Of a stretch of 64,000 nucleotides of DNA, positions 59,330-64,000 are shown one piece after another; the stretch's first letter is position 1; the number at the start of each line of letters is the position of its first letter. Where the stretch lies: NCBI GenBank assembly GCA_947452905.1, contig CANGEP010000001.1:248001-312000 (forward strand), given 5' to 3'. The DNA comes from Bacteroidota bacterium (lineage in GTDB: Bacteria; Bacteroidota; Bacteroidia; Chitinophagales; Chitinophagaceae). The notes beneath the pieces are model-generated. The model did no database searches. It was not told where the DNA came from and saw nothing but the letters and a program-made list of their open reading frames with translations. Both the position numbers and the translations under genes were made by a program.

Positions 59330-61114
59330 ATGAAGAACATAAGAAATTTTTGTATCATCGCTCATATTGATCACGGTAAAAGCACTTTGGCAGATCGTTT
59401 ACTAGAACATACCAAAACTATTACCGAACGTGAAATGATGAATCAGGTTTTAGATGATATGGATTTAGAGCGAGAGAAAGGAATTACCATCAAAAGTCAT
59501 GCGATTCAAATTAATTACATACATAAAGGTGAAACTTATACCTTAAATTTAATTGATACTCCAGGTCATGTGGACTTTAGCTATGAAGTGAGTCGTGCAT
59601 TAGCTGCTTGTGAAGGAGCACTTTTATTAGTGGATGCTTCACAAGGTATTCAAGCACAAACCATCTCTAATTTATACTTAGCCTTAGACAATAATTTAGA
59701 AATCATACCTGTCATCAACAAAATTGACATGGATGGTGCAAAAATACCTGAAGTAACGGATCAAATTATTGATTTGATAGGTTGTAAGCAAGAAGATATC
59801 CTTTTAGCAAGTGGTCGTTCGGGAATAGGGATAGAAGAAATTTTACAAGCTATCTGCGAACGAATTCCAGCGCCAGTGGGTGATACCGAAGCGCCTTTAC
59901 AAGCATTAATTTTTGATAGTGTATTTAATAGCTTCAGAGGTATTATTGTTTATTATAGAATTTTAAATGGTGTATTAAAGAAAAATGATAAAATTCGTTT
60001 TGTAGCTTCAGGTAGAGATTATATAGCTGATGAAGTTGGTGTTTTAAAATTAGCGATGACGCCTAAAGAACAAGTGAGTGCTGGTGATGTGGGATATATT
60101 ATTACGGGTATTAAAAATGCTAAAGAAGTTAAAGTGGGGGATACCATTACACTAGCCAATAATCCTGGTGAGATGATAAATGGATTTGAAGAAGTGAAAC
60201 CGATGGTATTTGCAGGTATCTATCCAGTGAATACAGATGAATTTGAAGAGTTACGTGATTGTATGGATAAATTACAATTAAATGATGCCTCACTAACTTT
60301 TGAATTAGAAACTTCTCAAGCATTAGGTTTTGGATTTAGATGTGGATTCTTAGGCTTATTACATATGGAGATTATTCAAGAACGTTTAGAGCGTGAGTTT
60401 AATCAAACAGTAATTACAACTGTACCCAACGTAAGTTTTATTGCTTATACAACCAGAGGAGAAAAGATTATTGTAAATAATCCTACTGAGATGCCCGATC
60501 CAGTAAAAGTTGATCGTATCGAAGAACCGTTTATTAGAGCTCAAATAATAACAACCCCCGATTATATAGGTAACATAATTACCCTTTGTTTAGGCAAGCG
60601 TGGTATGCTAATTAACCAAGCCTATTTAACACCCACTCGTGTTGAGCTAATTTTTGAAATGCCTTTAACCGAGATTGTATTTGATTTTTATGATAAACTA
60701 AAGAGTGGCACTAGAGGATATGCTTCTTTTGATTATACTCAAATTGGATTTAGAGATGCAGATATTGTGAAAATGGATATTTTATTAAATGGGGAGAAAG
60801 TAGATGCATTAAGTGCATTAATTCATAGAGGTAAATCGGCTGAATTTGGTCGTAAATTATGTGAAAAATTAAAAGAACTTTTAACAAAACAACAATTTCA
60901 AATTGCTATCCAGGCAGCTATTGGTGCTAAAGTGGTAGCTCGTGAAAATATATCTGCAATGCGAAAAGATGTAACTGCTAAATGTTATGGAGGGGATATT
61001 AGTCGTAAACGAAAGTTGTTAGAGAAACAAAAAGAAGGTAAAAAGAGAATGAGACAAATAGGTAATGTAGAAATTCCTCAAGAAGCTTTTTTAGCAGTAC
61101 TAAAATTAGACTAA
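59330..61114 (+). CDS. lepA: elongation factor 4
   Basis: [38 protein letters not shown]-terminal [25 protein letters not shown]. Confidence 0.99.
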   Translation: MKNIRNFCIIAHIDHGKSTLADRLLEHTKTITEREMMNQVLDDMDLEREKGITIKSHAIQINYIHKGETYTLNLIDTPGHVDFSYEVSRALAACEGALLLVDASQGIQAQTISNLYLALDNNLEIIPVINKIDMDGAKIPEVTDQIIDLIGCKQEDILLASGRSGIGIEEILQAICERIPAPVGDTEAPLQALIFDSVFNSFRGIIVYYRILNGVLKKNDKIRFVASGRDYIADEVGVLKLAMTPKEQVSAGDVGYIITGIKNAKEVKVGDTITLANNPGEMINGFEEVKPMVFAGIYPVNTDEFEELRDCMDKLQLNDASLTFELETSQALGFGFRCGFLGLLHMEIIQERLEREFNQTVITTVPNVSFIAYTTRGEKIIVNNPTEMPDPVKVDRIEEPFIRAQIITTPDYIGNIITLCLGKRGMLINQAYLTPTRVELIFEMPLTEIVFDFYDKLKSGTRGYASFDYTQIGFRDADIVKMDILLNGEKVDALSALIHRGKSAEFGRKLCEKLKELLTKQQFQIAIQAAIGAKVVARENISAMRKDVTAKCYGGDISRKRKLLEKQKEGKKRMRQIGNVEIPQEAFLAVLKLD

Positions 61115-61663
61115 TAAACTATTCGCGAATTCAAGTAAATCATTAAACCTGTAATCAATCCTAGGGTCAGGGAAACTAGTTTCAGGATGGGTAGTAGCTA
61201 CAAATACAGTATGTAATCCTGCATTTCGTCCAAATTCCATATCACTTATTCGATTACCTACCATAATTGATTTTGAAAAATCAATATGAGGAAATTTTTC
61301 TTTTGCTTGAAAAGCCATTCCAGGTTGTGGTTTTCTATTGGGTGAATTATTGTCTACATCTTTACAGTAAAATATATGATCAATTCTACCATTATGCAAA
61401 GTGATTGTTTCAAGCATGTTATCATGTATATCATGCAAATCGGTTTCTGACATTAATCCTCTGCCTATTCCTTTTTGATTAGTGGTAATTACTATAGTTG
61501 AAAACTTATTTGCTAAAATGGGTAAGGCCAATAAACTATTCGTATAAAATTCGAATTCTTCCCATGTTTTAACATAGTCTTCATTTTTTTCTACATTTAT
61601 AACCCCGTCTCTATCTAAAAATAAAGTCCAGTTCGAACTTATATCTTGAATTTTAAAATTCAT
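61106..61663 (-). CDS. gmhB: HAD-IIIA phosphatase, D-glycero-D-manno-heptose 1,7-bisphosphate 7-phosphatase-like
   Basis: [49 protein letters not shown]. Confidence 0.87.
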   Translation of the reverse strand: MNFKIQDISSNWTLFLDRDGVINVEKNEDYVKTWEEFEFYTNSLLALPILANKFSTIVITTNQKGIGRGLMSETDLHDIHDNMLETITLHNGRIDHIFYCKDVDNNSPNRKPQPGMAFQAKEKFPHIDFSKSIMVGNRISDMEFGRNAGLHTVFVATTHPETSFPDPRIDYRFNDLLEFANSLLV

Positions 61664-62244
61664 TATTGTCCAAAAATATTAATCTCCACTAATTCACAAA
61701 TAATATGTCCTACTAAAATATGTGATTCTTGAATTCTTGGGGTTGTATTGGAAGGAACATTAATTAATAAATCACCCAAATCTTTCATTTTACCTCCTTT
61801 TGAGCCTGTAAATCCAATAGTTTTAACACCCATATTTTTAGCCATCTCAAATGCTTTTACAATATTGCCTGAATTTCCAGATGTGCTTATGCCAATAAGC
61901 ACATCACCAGGTTTTGCAATACCTTCTAACAATCGTGCATAAATTACCTCATAACTATAATCATTGGCAACTGCTGTTAAATAGGAACTATTGCAGTGCA
62001 ATGCATCTGAGGGTAATGCTTTTCTGTCTTTATAAAAACGTCCCGAAAACTCGGCTGCTAAATGTTGTGCGTCAGCTGCGCTGCCACCATTACCAGCAAA
62101 ATAAACGGCATTACCATTTTTAAAAGCAGCTGTAACGAGTTCAACTGCTGTATTAATTTTAGCCACTAATTGCTCATCTGATAATAAAGCTTCTTTAACA
62201 TCTATAGAACTTTTAATAAGTTCTTTTATTGTTTGTATTGACAT
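61663..62244 (-). CDS. gmhA: sedoheptulose 7-phosphate isomerase (phosphoheptose isomerase)
   Basis: VYFAGNGGSAADAQHLAAEFSGRF, GISTSGNSGNIVKA. Confidence 0.94.
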   Translation of the reverse strand: MSIQTIKELIKSSIDVKEALLSDEQLVAKINTAVELVTAAFKNGNAVYFAGNGGSAADAQHLAAEFSGRFYKDRKALPSDALHCNSSYLTAVANDYSYEVIYARLLEGIAKPGDVLIGISTSGNSGNIVKAFEMAKNMGVKTIGFTGSKGGKMKDLGDLLINVPSNTTPRIQESHILVGHIICELVEINIFGQ

Positions 62245-62252
62245 AAAAGTGA

Positions 62253-63383
62253 TTATAATTGTTGATGTAAAGTTAAAAAGTTTTCAGCCATTTTTTCCCA
62301 GCTGTATTTTTTCTTTTCTATTTGAATATTGGAAATAAAAGATTGCTCCCCTAAGTCATATAATTTTTCAATTCCATGGGCTATGGAATCTACATCTGGG
62401 TTAACTACTAATCCCACTTTTTCATGAGGAACAGTATCAGCTAGACCACCCACATTGGTTACCAACATAGGTTTTTCAAAATGATAGGCAAGAGGCGTTA
62501 CACCACTTTGTGTTGCATTTTTATACGGTTGTATAATAAAGTCGGCACTGCAAACATAATTTTTAACGAATTGATCTGGCACAAATTCGTTGTGGATAAT
62601 AATGCGATTTTGTAAACCCAACTTATTAATTAAATCATAGTAAGGTTGTGCCTCTTCATAAAATTCACCTACCACTAATAAAGTAATATCTTTTGCCAAA
62701 ATATTGGGGGCTGACATTGCCTTTATTAAAAGATCCAAACCTTTATATTTTCGGATTAATCCAAAAAATAAGATAACTTTTTTATCTGTTGGTATATTAA
62801 TATTTTGCCTTGCTTCAACTTTAGGAATGGCAATGCCAAAGTGCTCGAATATAGGATGAGGAGACAGTATTATAGGTTTAGAGGAGAATTTCCTAACATC
62901 TTTACTAACTTTTTCACTCATGGTTAAAAATCCATTCATGGCGTTGGCAAAATATTTAGTCAATAATTGATCGCCAATTCTTTTTTCATGAGGAATCATA
63001 TTATCAACAATCGCAATAACTTTTGTTTTTTTATTTCCACTTGCAATTTTACAAATAGTTCCCAAGCAAGGAGCTAAAAATGGAATCCAATAACGAACAA
63101 TAATAAGATCAGGTTTTTGTTTTCTCAATAATAAACCTATTCGAATCCAATTTATTGGATTGATTGAATTAATTCTTGCATTTGATAGTATTCCTTCTGG
63201 GGCAGGGTCGCTACTAAATTGCGTTTTCCCTGGGAACAATAGAGAAGGGTATTGTAGGCTAAAAGTTTCTATACTTGCCTTTATTCCCAAATCATTAAAA
63301 GTACGGGCTAATTTTTCATCAAAAGCGGCAAGTCCACCTCTTAATGGCCAAGCGGGGCCAATTATGACCAAAGAATTTACCAT
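62253..63383 (-). CDS. GT4-family glycosyltransferase
   Basis: GPAWPLRGGLAAF…VILFFGLIRKYKGLDLLIKAM…TQSGVTPLAYHFEKPMLVTNVGGLADTV. Confidence 0.93.
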   Translation of the reverse strand: MVNSLVIIGPAWPLRGGLAAFDEKLARTFNDLGIKASIETFSLQYPSLLFPGKTQFSSDPAPEGILSNARINSINPINWIRIGLLLRKQKPDLIIVRYWIPFLAPCLGTICKIASGNKKTKVIAIVDNMIPHEKRIGDQLLTKYFANAMNGFLTMSEKVSKDVRKFSSKPIILSPHPIFEHFGIAIPKVEARQNINIPTDKKVILFFGLIRKYKGLDLLIKAMSAPNILAKDITLLVVGEFYEEAQPYYDLINKLGLQNRIIIHNEFVPDQFVKNYVCSADFIIQPYKNATQSGVTPLAYHFEKPMLVTNVGGLADTVPHEKVGLVVNPDVDSIAHGIEKLYDLGEQSFISNIQIEKKKYSWEKMAENFLTLHQQL

Positions 63384-64000
63384 CCTTGTGTATCTTCAAT
63401 TAAATAGCTATTTCTTTCAGGGGCATTTCGATTCACTAATTCAGCTATAAATCCTGCCAAAAATAATTGCATACCTACAATGATAGCTGTTAAGGCAATA
63501 TAAAAAGAAGGTTTATTAGTAATTGAAGTATCAGGATATAAAAATTTAGATAACACAGTATATCCTACTGATCCCATTCCTATCAAAAAGAATAGGGTGC
63601 CAATGAGTCCAAAAAATTGCATTGGTTTTTTACCAAATTTGGATAAAAATTGAATGGTCATTAAATCTAAAAAACCATTCACAAATCTTTCCCAACCAAA
63701 TTTAGTGGTGCCATATTTTCTGGCTTGGTGAACCACTACTTTTTCGCCAATTTTTTTAAAACCTGCCCATTTAGCGAGAATAGGTATATAACGGTGCATT
63801 TCACCAAAAACTTCGATACTCTTTACCACTTTTAATTGATATGCTTTTATACCACAATTAAAGTCATGTAAAATAATACCAGAGCTTTTTCTTGCTACTG
63901 CATTATATAATTTAGAAGGGATATTTTTAGTAAAAGTATTGTCGTATCGTTTTTTCTTCCATCCACTTACTAAATGAAACCCTTGACGCACAATCATGTC
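63377..64000 (-). CDS. GT2-family glycosyltransferase (N-terminus beyond right edge)
   Basis: VSGWKKKRYDNTFTKNIPSKLYN…LHDFNCGIKAYQLKV…; C-terminal TM pair; frame open to window end. Confidence 0.92.
   Translation of the reverse strand, partial: DMIVRQGFHLVSGWKKKRYDNTFTKNIPSKLYNAVARKSSGIILHDFNCGIKAYQLKVVKSIEVFGEMHRYIPILAKWAGFKKIGEKVVVHQARKYGTTKFGWERFVNGFLDLMTIQFLSKFGKKPMQFFGLIGTLFFLIGMGSVGYTVLSKFLYPDTSITNKPSFYIALTAIIVGMQLFLAGFIAELVNRNAPERNSYLIEDTQGW

Noticed and set aside
61106-64000. Novel O-antigen island
   Set aside because: Only the edge is visible (gmhB, gmhA, two glycosyltransferases); known families and insufficient context.

Overview
This 64 kb window is a gene-dense, AT-rich chromosomal segment from a Bacteroidota bacterium. 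The gene set, TAnnTTTG-type -7 boxes and lack of Shine-Dalgarno leaders fit, and it is probably Chitinophagaceae-like, though that placement is inference. Nearly all of it is core or housekeeping: rpmB-rpmG-DUF4295-ftsY, a polyprenyl synthase, RNase P RNA (rnpB), prfB with an intact programmed +1 frameshift, an LPS-transport locus (OstA/LptA-like, MlaD/MCE, amidase, LptD-like), ung, tRNA-Arg(TCT), tRNA-Val(TAC), parE-DUF1835-cupin-parC, a thiolase, a TonB receptor, an S9 peptidase, a 2-oxoacid dehydrogenase E2, cinA, a TPR / polybasic beta-barrel / HU-CCDC81 cassette, ychF, pdhA, pruA, tpiA, lepA and a gmhA/gmhB/glycosyltransferase cluster cut by the right edge. I found no CRISPR array, prophage, transposon or classical defence island. 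The observations most worth a second look are: (1) -7 promoter boxes placed about 4-6 nt upstream of start codons in several genes, calibrated by rnpB and implying leaderless mRNAs, including a YkgJ-family gene whose only sensible start at that position is ATC; (2) all ten convergent protein-coding pairs abut or overlap at their stop codons (+3 to -17 nt); (3) a palindrome-rich island with a 41-bp tandem repeat beside tRNA-Arg; (4) the prfB frameshift site with an AGGAGG element in a genome that otherwise seems not to use SD; (5) the TPR / plugless polybasic barrel / SPOR-less HU-CCDC81 envelope cassette.
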